NCBI GenBank assembly: GCA_035640715.1
Contig: DASQVO010000344.1
Location: forward strand, 1 to 47,405
DNA length: 47,405 nucleotides
From: DASQVO01 sp035640715
Lineage (GTDB): Bacteria; Actinomycetota; Actinomycetes; Streptosporangiales; Streptosporangiaceae
Reading direction: 5' to 3'
The notes beneath the pieces are model-generated. The model was not told the DNA's origin and searched no databases. It saw only the letters and a list, made by a program, of their open reading frames with translations. The position numbers were made by a program, and so were the translations under genes. Shown here one piece after another: positions 1-7,120 of this stretch; position 1 is the stretch's first letter; the number at the start of each line of letters is the position of its first letter.

Positions 1-417
1 GAAGCTGACGATCAGGATGAGGCCGCCGAACAGGAAGAAGTAGTAGCTGAGCAGGTTCATCCGCGGGAACGCCACGTCGGGCGCGCCGATCTGCAGCGGC
101 ATGATCACGTTCGCGAACCCGATGAACAGCGGGGTGGCGAATATCAGCAGCATCAGCGTGCCGTGCATCGTGAACAGCTCGTTGTACTGCTGGTCCGAGA
201 CGATGCGGTTCTCGGGCCCGAGGAGCTGGAGCCGGATCACGAAGGCCATGAGCCCGGCGAGGATGAAGAACCCGAATGAGGTGATCAGGTACATTTGCCC
301 GATAATCTTGTGGTCCGTCGACGAGGCCCACCCCGCAAGGACCGAACCCTTGCGCTCCGTCCGCCGCCCCGGGACGGTTGGGGTGCCGGTAGGCGGCTGC
401 TGCTCGATCGTGCTCAC
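1..417 (-). CDS. ctaD: Cytochrome c oxidase subunit I, N-terminal part (runs off the window)
   Basis: This is the N-terminal 139 codons of the catalytic subunit of the aa3-type terminal oxidase, a membrane enzyme that reduces O2 and pumps protons. The translation has a short polar N-terminus, then GWASSTDHKIIGQMYL, a first membrane helix, LLGPENRI and ELFTMHGTLMLLIF. The His of TMHGT is the conserved haem a ligand of the family. It continues through FANVIMPLQIGAPDVAFPRMN and is cut off by the window edge in the next helix. I chose GTG at 417 (reads M-S-T-I-E-Q-Q) because it follows a GGGGGTGA-like Shine-Dalgarno. The gene diverges from the S53 peptidase across a 403-bp gap. The CtaB haem O synthase needed for its cofactor is at 18.9-19.8 kb. 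Family identity is certain; the rest of the gene is outside the window. Confidence 0.95.
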   Translation of the reverse strand, partial: MSTIEQQPPTGTPTVPGRRTERKGSVLAGWASSTDHKIIGQMYLITSFGFFILAGLMAFVIRLQLLGPENRIVSDQQYNELFTMHGTLMLLIFATPLFIGFANVIMPLQIGAPDVAFPRMNLLSYYFFLFGGLILIVSF

Positions 418-820
418 TGGACATCACCCCCGGGAGCTCTCGCAGGGACCGCATCGATTAGGCAGTTGCGGATGTCACGTGCCCCGGTGCGCTCTTTTCC
501 CACGTGAGCTACTTACTGCCTATCACGGTCGGCTGGACTCGTGAAGACTGGCTGTCACCGACACTGGCCTGGCGCTCGGCCGCTGGAACGCGTACCTCCT
601 CCAGCCGGTTCCAGGCATCCGCGCCGCTGTCGCTGGGACGAGCGCCCCAGATCGCGAGCAGGAATACCGCGGCCTCCGCTGGGTACCGGGGGAAATGGCG
701 GAGTGTAACCGTCCACGCCGCTGCTCCGGCCTGATCTATGCCTGGCTCTTGCGTTCCGGGTCATCTGCGGTGATGTCCGGTAATTCGTTCTTTGGCCGGA
801 TGATGCAGAGGAAGAAACTT
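418..820. other. Divergent intergenic region between ctaD and S53 peptidase
   Basis: This 403-bp stretch separates two divergent genes and should hold both promoters. I see no convincing coding frame in it. Its only clear structure is the pair of CACGTG hexamers listed separately. No confident -35/-10 pair could be picked by eye. Confidence 0.5.
475..507. promoter_or_regulatory. Paired CACGTG sites in inverted extended form
   Basis: The palindrome CACGTG occurs at 476-481 and again at 501-506, 25 bp apart start to start. The flanks extend the symmetry: the first copy reads TCACGTGCC and the second CCCACGTGA, so the pair forms an inverted repeat TCACGTG...CACGTGA. It lies 58-90 bp upstream of the ctaD start, in the divergent promoter region. 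An operator for a dimeric regulator is plausible, but no regulator is identified. Confidence 0.3.
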
Positions 821-2269
821 ATGTTCGTTTCGCCAGGCAAACTGGCGCGAGACACCAGTTCTGCCTCCCCGCGCAGTGCGGCGCGGGCCCGGCTCAACCG
901 CCTCGCGCGCTACACGCTCCCACTGGCCGCCGTGGTGGGCCTGCTGGCCCTCGGCGCCGGGACGGGCACGGGCGGCGCGGGCGCTGGGAGCGCGCACGGC
1001 GCACGGCCGGATGTGCCGATTCCCGTCCCCGATGTCAGCGGGCCGATCAACCTTAACAAGCCGCTGCCCGCACCGGTGTCCACCACAAAGTGCCTGGCCG
1101 ACTTCGGGATCCGCTGCTACACGCCGCTGCAGTATCACATGGCCTATGACCTCAACCGGCTGTACAGCAAAGGGATCACCGGCGCGGGCCGGACCATCGT
1201 GATCGTCGACTCGTTCGGCTCGCCGACGATCGCCAAGGACGTCGCGACCTTCGACGCGCAGTTCGGGCTTCCGCCGCTGAACCTGACGATCGACAAGTTC
1301 GGCACGATCCCGCCGTTCGACCCGGCCAACTCCACCATGGTGCGCTGGGCCGAAGAGACCACGCTCGACGTGGAGTACGCCCACTCGATCGCGCCGGGTG
1401 CCAAGATCGTGCTGGCCGAAACCCCGGTCGCCGAGACCGAGGGGACCACTGGCTTCCCGCAGATGCTGAACGCCGAGCGAACCCTGATCAACCGGGGGGT
1501 CGGCGACGTGATCTCGCAGAGCTTCAGTGCGACCGAGAACACGTTCCCCGGCTTCAGCCAGGGCAACTACTCGAGCCTGCTGAACCTGCGCTACGCGTTC
1601 ACTGATGCGCTGGCTCACCGGGTCACCGTGGTAGCCGCCTCGGGTGACCAGGGAGTGACTAATGCCGAGTCCGACGGGACAACCCTGTACCCGTACCGGG
1701 TCAACTCCTGGCCGTCCTCCGACCCGCTGGTGACGTCGGTCGGTGGCACTCAGCTGTACCTGGACAACAGCGGCAAACGGCTGCAGCCTGACTCGGTATG
1801 GAATGACGGCCACGGCGCGGGCGGCGGAGGCGTGTCGGCTATCTTCAGCCGTCCCTCGTTCCAGGCGGGCGTAGCCAAGGTCGTGGGTGACCACCGCGGC
1901 ACGCCGGATATCTCGATGACCGCCGCGGTCAACGGTGCCGCCTGGGTCTACTGGTCCTTCCCCGGCGCTCGTGCCCCAGGCTGGAAACTCACCGGCGGGA
2001 CGTCCGAGGCGACGCCGATCTTCTCCGGAGTGGTCGCGCTCGCGGACCAGCTGGCCGGCCACCGGCTCGGCTGGATCAACCCGGACCTGTACACGCTGGG
2101 CGCCCTGAGCCGGCACGCCAGCCTTCCCACCGGCATTGTCGACGTCACCACCGGTAACAACTCCTTCAACGGTGTTACCGGCTACGACGCGGTTCCTGGC
2201 TACGACCTCGCCAGTGGCTGGGGGACCATCGACGCCTACAAGTTCGTCCACGCGCTGGCCCGCTTCTGA
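821..2269 (+). CDS. Secreted S53 family (sedolisin-type) serine-carboxyl peptidase
   Basis: This is a predicted secreted endopeptidase of the sedolisin family, which typically acts at acid pH. The N-terminus is basic, followed by a hydrophobic signal segment (TLPLAAVVGLLALGAG) and a Gly/Ala-rich stretch. The Ser-Glu-Asp triad is visible as E179 and D183 (ETTLDVEYAHSIAPGA) and S395 (GGTSEATP). The oxyanion Asp is D276 (ASGDQGVTN). The catalytic domain begins only about 100 residues in, so the long activation prodomain of classical sedolisins is missing. In-frame ATGs also exist at 773, 800 and 803. I chose ATG 821 because AGAGGAAG sits 6 bp upstream and it gives a normal signal peptide. A paralogue of the same architecture is at 17332-18897. 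Family call firm; substrate unknown. Confidence 0.9.
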   Translation: MFVSPGKLARDTSSASPRSAARARLNRLARYTLPLAAVVGLLALGAGTGTGGAGAGSAHGARPDVPIPVPDVSGPINLNKPLPAPVSTTKCLADFGIRCYTPLQYHMAYDLNRLYSKGITGAGRTIVIVDSFGSPTIAKDVATFDAQFGLPPLNLTIDKFGTIPPFDPANSTMVRWAEETTLDVEYAHSIAPGAKIVLAETPVAETEGTTGFPQMLNAERTLINRGVGDVISQSFSATENTFPGFSQGNYSSLLNLRYAFTDALAHRVTVVAASGDQGVTNAESDGTTLYPYRVNSWPSSDPLVTSVGGTQLYLDNSGKRLQPDSVWNDGHGAGGGGVSAIFSRPSFQAGVAKVVGDHRGTPDISMTAAVNGAAWVYWSFPGARAPGWKLTGGTSEATPIFSGVVALADQLAGHRLGWINPDLYTLGALSRHASLPTGIVDVTTGNNSFNGVTGYDAVPGYDLASGWGTIDAYKFVHALARF

Positions 2270-2402
2270 CTCAGCGGCGCTCGCACAGCGGCACTGGCCG
2301 CCTGGCCTTCGGCGGGCCGGGCGGCTGGCGCTCATCCGGGCCCGGTAGATCCATTAATCTCCCCGCCATGTCGCTGACGATCGAGCTGGCCCGTTTCAGG
2401 AT

Positions 2403-2552
2403 TCACGATGGCGCAGAGGAACAGTTGGTGGCCGAACGGTCGGTGGATGCGACCTTCCAGAGATAGCCGTCCGGGTCGCTGAAGTACCCGTCGGCGTTCT
2501 GTCCATCGGTTTCCGAACGCGGACGGGCCCCGGTCGGCGATCGCGTAGATCA
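2403..2552 (-). pseudogene. Remnant of a VOC/glyoxalase-fold protein (C-terminal end)
   Basis: On the minus strand one frame reads GARPRSETDGQNADGYFSDPDGYLWKVAST and stops at 2403-2405. The core GYFSDPDGYLWKV is the hallmark C-terminal strand of vicinal-oxygen-chelate (glyoxalase/bleomycin-resistance-like) proteins. Upstream this frame closes at a TGA after about 48 codons, so the rest of the domain (normally around 120 residues) is gone. There is no start codon or Shine-Dalgarno. I infer a decayed gene end. The motif is distinctive, but so short a match could be coincidental. Confidence 0.4.
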
Positions 2553-2641
2553 TCAGCGGACGGTAACGCGAACCGGCGTGTGGCCATAGTCTTCGATCGT
2601 GGAGCCTGCGGCAGAGGCTTGAGGCTGAGGGAGTACGGTGC

Positions 2642-3616
2642 ATGCGCGTCTGTGTGCTGGGAGCCGGGGCGATCGGCGGCTTTATCGGAGCCAGGCTGGC
2701 GGCGGCCGGCGTGGAGACCTCGGCCCTGGCGCGCGGGGCCACGCTCGCCGCGCTGCGCGCCAACGGCTGGCGGGTGAAATCCGGCGATGACCCGGTCACG
2801 GCCCCGGTCCGGGCCACGGCGGACCCGTCCGGCCTGGGAGAACAGGACCTGGTGATCCTGGCCGTCAAGGCGCAGTCCGCTGCCTCGGCGGCGGCCGTCA
2901 TCGGGCCTCTGCTCGGCCCGCAGACCATGGTGCTGACGGCGATGAACGGCGTCCCGTGGTGGTTCTTCGACGGTTTCGGCGGCCCTTGCCGGGGACGCCA
3001 CCTCGACAGCGTGGATCCTGGCGGCAAGATCGCCGTCGCGATCCCGTCCCGGCATGTGATCGGTGGGGTGGTGCACATGAGCTGCAGTACCCCGGAACCG
3101 GGCCTGGTCCGGCATCACAGCGGCACTGGCCTGATCATTGGCGAACTCGATAACAGCGACTCCCACCGGGTGAACGAAATCGCCGGTGTCCTCCGGACGG
3201 CGGGGCTGGACGTCACCGTGTCGACCGAGATCCACAAGGACGTCTGGTACAAGCTGTGGGGCAACCTGACCATCAACCCGGTGTCTGCCCTTACCGGAGC
3301 CACCGCCGACCGCATCCTCGATGACCAGCTTGTCCGGGCGTTCTGCGAGGCGGCCATGAAGGAAGCTCAGGAGATCGGCGGCCGCATCGGCTGCCCCATC
3401 GCGGAGAGCACGGCGGACCGCATCGATGTCACCCGCAAGCTGGGTGCCTTCAAGTCGTCGATGCTGCAGGACGCCGAGGCCGGGCGGAGCCTGGAACTGG
3501 ACGCGCTGGTCGGCGCGGTACGGGAGATCGGGGCCGCGGTCGGCGTGCCGACACCCATGGTTGACGCGCTTTTCGGGCTTACCCGGCTGAGCGCGGAGAT
3601 ACGCGGGCTGCGGTGA
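2642..3616 (+). CDS. 2-dehydropantoate 2-reductase family oxidoreductase
   Basis: This 324-residue cytosolic NADPH-dependent reductase belongs to the ketopantoate reductase (PanE/ApbA) family, whose model reaction reduces ketopantoate to pantoate for pantothenate and CoA synthesis. The N-terminus MRVCVLGAGAIGGFIGARLAAAGVE is a Rossmann GxGxxG nucleotide site. DLVILAVKAQS is the second conserved strand with its lysine. The C-terminal helical domain contains KDVWYKLWGNLTINPVSALTGAT, the conserved Lys/Asn-rich substrate-binding helix. Length fits the family. ATG 2642 follows a GAGG-GGGAG-like stretch. There is no pantothenate gene beside it, so the substrate may be another 2-keto acid. Downstream, a convergent SDR gene begins on the other strand. 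Confidence 0.88.
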   Translation: MRVCVLGAGAIGGFIGARLAAAGVETSALARGATLAALRANGWRVKSGDDPVTAPVRATADPSGLGEQDLVILAVKAQSAASAAAVIGPLLGPQTMVLTAMNGVPWWFFDGFGGPCRGRHLDSVDPGGKIAVAIPSRHVIGGVVHMSCSTPEPGLVRHHSGTGLIIGELDNSDSHRVNEIAGVLRTAGLDVTVSTEIHKDVWYKLWGNLTINPVSALTGATADRILDDQLVRAFCEAAMKEAQEIGGRIGCPIAESTADRIDVTRKLGAFKSSMLQDAEAGRSLELDALVGAVREIGAAVGVPTPMVDALFGLTRLSAEIRGLR

Positions 3617-3746
3617 GGCAGCACGGCGGTCAATCTGAAGCCATCCGAACGACGGTCGGCGCTTGGATGGGCATATGGCTTTGCCGCGGTTGACGATGCG
3701 CCCGGCCACCGTGGTCGCTGCCGTGGCCGCCGAGCTGATGCAGCGC

Positions 3747-3780
3747 CTGCTCGCTTACTGGGCTTGCTCGCTTACTGGGC
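3747..3780. repeat. 17-bp tandem duplication at the SDR stop codon
   Basis: The unit tgctcgcttactgggc occurs at 3748-3763 and again at 3765-3780. Counting one flanking base that differs (c/t), this is a 17-bp tandem duplication at 3747-3763 and 3764-3780. It contains the TAA stop of the minus-strand SDR gene at 3755-3757. Because 17 is not a multiple of three, the duplication changed the reading frame and fixed the present C-terminus. Confidence 0.8.
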
Positions 3781-4453
3781 GAGGGACGACGCTGACGTCG
3801 GGGATGGTGGCGTCGCCCGGCAGGCGCAGGGCATGGGCGATGATCCGCGCCACCATGGCCGGCCGCAGATAGTCCCCGGCGCGATAGTCGCCGCCCTCAT
3901 AGGCCCGGAGTTCGCGCTGCATGTCCGTGGCTACCCGCCCGGGGAAGACGGTCGTCACCCGCACCTGGGGTTCCTCGAGCCGAAGGGCCTCGGCCACGGC
4001 GACCAGTGCGTGCTTGCTCGCCGCGTACGAGGCGCCGCCGGTACCGATGACACGTCGGCCCGCACCCGAGTTGACGAACACCACCGTTCCGCCAGCGGCA
4101 CGCAGGGCGGGGAGCACGAGGCGGGTCAGCTCGGCGACCGCCACCACGTTGACCGTGAGCTGCTCGGTCCACTCGGCTGGCTTCATCTCCGCTATCCGCC
4201 CCCGCAGCGAGACCCCGGCCGAGTGGACGATTCCGTCAAGGCGATCCGGCAGCCCGGCAGCGTCGACTGCGTCGGCGATCCCGTCCGGGCGTGCGAAATC
4301 CACCGCGACCGGCCGGGCCGATGGCAGCGACGTGCAGAGGGCGGTCAGCGTGTCACTGTGGCGGGCCATGAGGATCAGGTCGTCGCCGGCCAGTTCGTCA
4401 ACGAGCGCCCTGCCGATGCCGCGGGTAGCGCCAGTGACCAGATAGGTGCTCAT
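3755..4453 (-). CDS. Short-chain dehydrogenase/reductase (classical SDR)
   Basis: This is a 232-residue NAD(P)-dependent SDR, presumably cytosolic. The cofactor motif TGATRGIG is at residues 8-15, the SAG motif of strand 4 is in GIVHSAGVSLRG, the catalytic Ser is in FVNSGAG, and YAASK carries the catalytic Tyr and Lys. FPGRVATDM is the usual post-catalytic loop. The start at 4453 gives the standard M-S-T-Y-L-V-T-G beginning. The C-terminal PVSEQAQ is encoded by the 17-bp tandem duplication described separately. Without that duplication the frame would continue. The gene converges with the ketopantoate-reductase-like gene and diverges from the phosphoesterase. Substrate cannot be told. Confidence 0.9.
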   Translation of the reverse strand: MSTYLVTGATRGIGRALVDELAGDDLILMARHSDTLTALCTSLPSARPVAVDFARPDGIADAVDAAGLPDRLDGIVHSAGVSLRGRIAEMKPAEWTEQLTVNVVAVAELTRLVLPALRAAGGTVVFVNSGAGRRVIGTGGASYAASKHALVAVAEALRLEEPQVRVTTVFPGRVATDMQRELRAYEGGDYRAGDYLRPAMVARIIAHALRLPGDATIPDVSVVPRPVSEQAQ

Positions 4454-4745
4454 GTGCCGTACCTGCCCGTTACCGCCGGCCCCATCCCCACCCCTGTGCG
4501 CGGGCAGGTTCCGGACGGACGGCAGGGCGGTTGCCTGCCTGGTGGCCGCCTTCTGCGGCCGCCCTTCTGACAGCCTGTCCGGGGGAGCGGGGATACTTTC
4601 GCGGCAACGGGATACTGTGTCTTATCCAGAAGTCCGCGTTCTTCAGACAACCCACTGCGTTGCTGCCGGATCTGGCGATCGCCACCTGCACCGGCCCTCA
4701 CACAGGCCGGTGGCCCGTGCTCGCTGGCTGGCCGGCCGGCGGATA

Positions 4746-5801
4746 ATGCTCACCATCCCGATGATGTCCCGATTCATGTTTCGCCAGGCCATAGTGGCGG
4801 GCGCTGCCGTAGTACTCGCCGCAGCCGCCTGCAGCTCAGCCGGTGCCGGGGCGCCGGCCCACAGCGGGACGGCGGGTACCACCGCCGGGCCGGCCACGAT
4901 GGGCGCCGCGCCGCCTTCTGCCACGTCGCCTGCTGCCGCGCCGCCCGGTACGAACACGTCACCGGCGGCTATGGTGCCAAGACCGGCGCACACGCTCATC
5001 GTGATGCTGGAGAACCGATCCTACGGGCAGGTGATCGGCAGCCCGGCCGCCCCGTTCATCAACTCGCTGGTGCGCCACGGCGCGTTGTTTACCAACTCTC
5101 ACGCGGTGACCCATCCGAGCGAGCCGAACTACCTTGCCCTGTTCTCCGGCAGCACGCAGGGGGTTACCGACGATAGCTGCCCGCTCCGGTTCTCCGCGCC
5201 GAACCTTGCCGCGGAGCTGATCGCCGCGCACGACACGTTCGGCGGATACTCCGAAGGGCTGCCTGGAACCGGATCGGACGTGTGCGCCACCGGGGAGTAC
5301 GCCCGCAAGCACGTGCCATGGACCGACTTCTCCAATGTGCCGGCCTCCGTAAGCAAGCCGATGACGGCCTTCCCGGCAGGCGACTACGCACGGCTTCCCA
5401 CGGTCTCGTTCGTGATCCCGGGCCTCTGCCACGACATGCACGACTGCTCCATTCCGGCCGGTGACAGCTGGCTCGCCGATCACATCGGCCCGTATGCGGC
5501 CTGGGCGATGACCCATCGCAGCCTGCTCATCGTTGACTGGGACGAGAACGACGGCAGCCCTGGTAACCAGATCCCGACGATCTTCGCCGGCGAGATGGTC
5601 CGGCCCGGCCGGTACGGGCAGCTCATCACGCACTACAACGTGCTGAGCACGATCGAGGATGCATACGGCGTGCCGCGCATCGGCAACGCCGCTACCTCTG
5701 GCCCGATCACCGGCGTGTGGAAGTCCCGGTTACCGGCGTGCGGAAGTGGAGTGCGGGAAGTAACGCGCCCTAGATGTCACTCACAATTCGCTGTCGTGTA
5801 A
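4746..5801 (+). CDS. Secreted lipoprotein phosphoesterase (phospholipase C/acid phosphatase superfamily)
   Basis: This is a 351-residue extracytoplasmic hydrolase of the alkaline-phosphatase-fold phosphoesterase family, which includes bacterial phospholipases C and acid phosphatases. The N-terminus has a hydrophobic signal ending in a lipobox-like AAAAC, then an Ala/Pro/Thr-rich linker of about 55 residues. The catalytic domain starts with HTLIVMLENRSYGQVIG, where the Glu-Asn is the family's metal/nucleophile region. It continues through HPSEPNYLALFSGS, FVIPGLCHDMHDC, SLLIVDWDENDGS and the late HYNVLSTIEDAYGVP, all typical of the family. ATG 4746 is the best start before the lipoprotein signal; ATGs at 4761, 4764 and 4776 are alternatives, and none has a strong Shine-Dalgarno. 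Substrate (phospholipid or phosphate monoester) is unresolved. Confidence 0.85.
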   Translation: MLTIPMMSRFMFRQAIVAGAAVVLAAAACSSAGAGAPAHSGTAGTTAGPATMGAAPPSATSPAAAPPGTNTSPAAMVPRPAHTLIVMLENRSYGQVIGSPAAPFINSLVRHGALFTNSHAVTHPSEPNYLALFSGSTQGVTDDSCPLRFSAPNLAAELIAAHDTFGGYSEGLPGTGSDVCATGEYARKHVPWTDFSNVPASVSKPMTAFPAGDYARLPTVSFVIPGLCHDMHDCSIPAGDSWLADHIGPYAAWAMTHRSLLIVDWDENDGSPGNQIPTIFAGEMVRPGRYGQLITHYNVLSTIEDAYGVPRIGNAATSGPITGVWKSRLPACGSGVREVTRPRCHSQFAVV

Positions 5802-5822
5802 TCGCGCAGTGATGAGAGGCAT

Positions 5823-6992
5823 ATGCGCGTGCTTCATCTTGTGAACATGCGGATCGCAATCATCACCGAGTCGTTCGCGCCCGACCTGAACGGTGTGGCG
5901 AACTGCGTCCTGCGGGTTGCCGAGCACCTCGTCCGGCGCGGCCACGAGCCCCTCGTCATCGCCCCAGAGTCCTCCAACCCCCGGGCGGTGGGCCCGTTCC
6001 CGTACCCGGTGAAGCGGGTGCCCTCAGTTGCTCTGCCCGGCTATACCAGCTTCCGCCTCGGCCTGCCCAGCCCGGTAATCCGGAGCGCCCTGATCAGCCA
6101 CGGAACAGATCTGGTGCACCTGGCGAGCCCGGTCTTCCTCGGCGTGACGGGAAGCGCCGTCGCCCGGCGCCTCGACCTTCCCACGGTCGCCGTATACCAG
6201 ACCGACATCCCGTCATACGCCCGTGCGTACGGGCTGCACGGGATCGGCGAGGCGGCCGCCTGGCGCTGGCTCCGGCACGTTCACAACGCGGCCGAACGTA
6301 GCCTCGCGCCATCCACCGCGATCATGACGCAACTGCGCGCGCACGGCTTCGAGCGGATCTGGCTGTGGAGCCGCGGCGTCGACACGACGCGGTTCGACCC
6401 GGCAAAGCGGAGCGCCGGGCTGCGGCAGGAGCTCGCGCCGGGCGGTGAGGTGCTCGCCGGGTACGTAGGCCGGCTTGCCACGGAGAAGCGGGTCGACCTG
6501 CTGGCCCCGATCGCCGAACTGCCCGGCGTGCGCCTGGTCATCGTGGGCGGCGGCCCGGCGGAGGCGGCCCTGCGCGAGCGCATGCCGTCCGCGGTCTTCC
6601 TCGGCGAGCAGCGGGGCGAGGAGCTTGCCCGGACCTACGCCAGCCTGGACGTGTTCGTCCATAGCGGGCCTTATGAGACCTTCGGCCAGACGCTGCAGGA
6701 GGCCGCGGCGAGCGGGCTGCCGGTCGTGGCGCCGGCCGCAGGCGGCCCGCTCGACATCGTGGACGACGGCGGCACCGGCCACCTGGTGGCCCCGGGCAGT
6801 GTGGTGGCGCTCGCTGACGCGGTGGCGCGGCTGGCCGCCGACGCTGGGCTGCGGGCGGCCCAGGGCCGGGCGGCCAGGCAGAAGATGCTGACCAGGAGCT
6901 GGTCTGCGATCGGCGACAAGCTGATCAGCCATTACGCGGCGGTGCTCCGTCCGGGCCTTCGTCCGGCACAGTCGGCCGGGGCCGCGGCATGA
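5823..6992 (+). CDS. mgtA: GT4-family mannosyltransferase, MgtA-like
   Basis: This 389-residue retaining glycosyltransferase of family GT4 has the GT-B fold. The N-terminal half begins IAIITESFAPDLNGVANCVLRVAEHLVRRGHE, typical of actinobacterial MgtA, a GDP-mannose-dependent enzyme that mannosylates glucuronosyl diacylglycerol on the inner membrane face. The C-terminal donor domain has GYVGRLATEKRVDLL, then VHSGPYETFGQTLQEAAASGLPVVAP, the E-x7-E motif region. ATG 5823 has GAGAGG 4-5 bp upstream; ATG 5847 would match the usual family start but lacks a Shine-Dalgarno. It starts 21 bp after the phosphoesterase and may be co-transcribed with it. The exact acceptor is inferred from family likeness only. 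Confidence 0.8.
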   Translation: MRVLHLVNMRIAIITESFAPDLNGVANCVLRVAEHLVRRGHEPLVIAPESSNPRAVGPFPYPVKRVPSVALPGYTSFRLGLPSPVIRSALISHGTDLVHLASPVFLGVTGSAVARRLDLPTVAVYQTDIPSYARAYGLHGIGEAAAWRWLRHVHNAAERSLAPSTAIMTQLRAHGFERIWLWSRGVDTTRFDPAKRSAGLRQELAPGGEVLAGYVGRLATEKRVDLLAPIAELPGVRLVIVGGGPAEAALRERMPSAVFLGEQRGEELARTYASLDVFVHSGPYETFGQTLQEAAASGLPVVAPAAGGPLDIVDDGGTGHLVAPGSVVALADAVARLAADAGLRAAQGRAARQKMLTRSWSAIGDKLISHYAAVLRPGLRPAQSAGAAA

Positions 6993-7120
6993 GGCCTGCT
7001 GCTGTCCTGGCCGTCCGGGGAGCGCCGCGCGGCAGCGCGGGCACGGGCGGAGCAATCCGGCGGGAAGGCCGCTGCCGGCGGCTTCCCCGCCAGACATGGA
7101 GCCAGTGAGGCGGTGCCGTT

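Noticed and set aside
761..2335. 524-codon open frame antisense to the S53 peptidase
   Set aside because: It mirrors the S53 gene exactly, is Arg/Gly/Val-rich with no domain, and has no Shine-Dalgarno. It is the usual antisense artefact of GC-rich coding DNA.
2396..3709. 437-codon minus-strand frame over the ketopantoate-reductase-like gene
   Set aside because: Low-complexity Arg/Pro/Ala-rich translation without recognisable motifs, opposite a well-supported gene. Only the short VOC-like stretch in another frame near 2403-2552 is kept.
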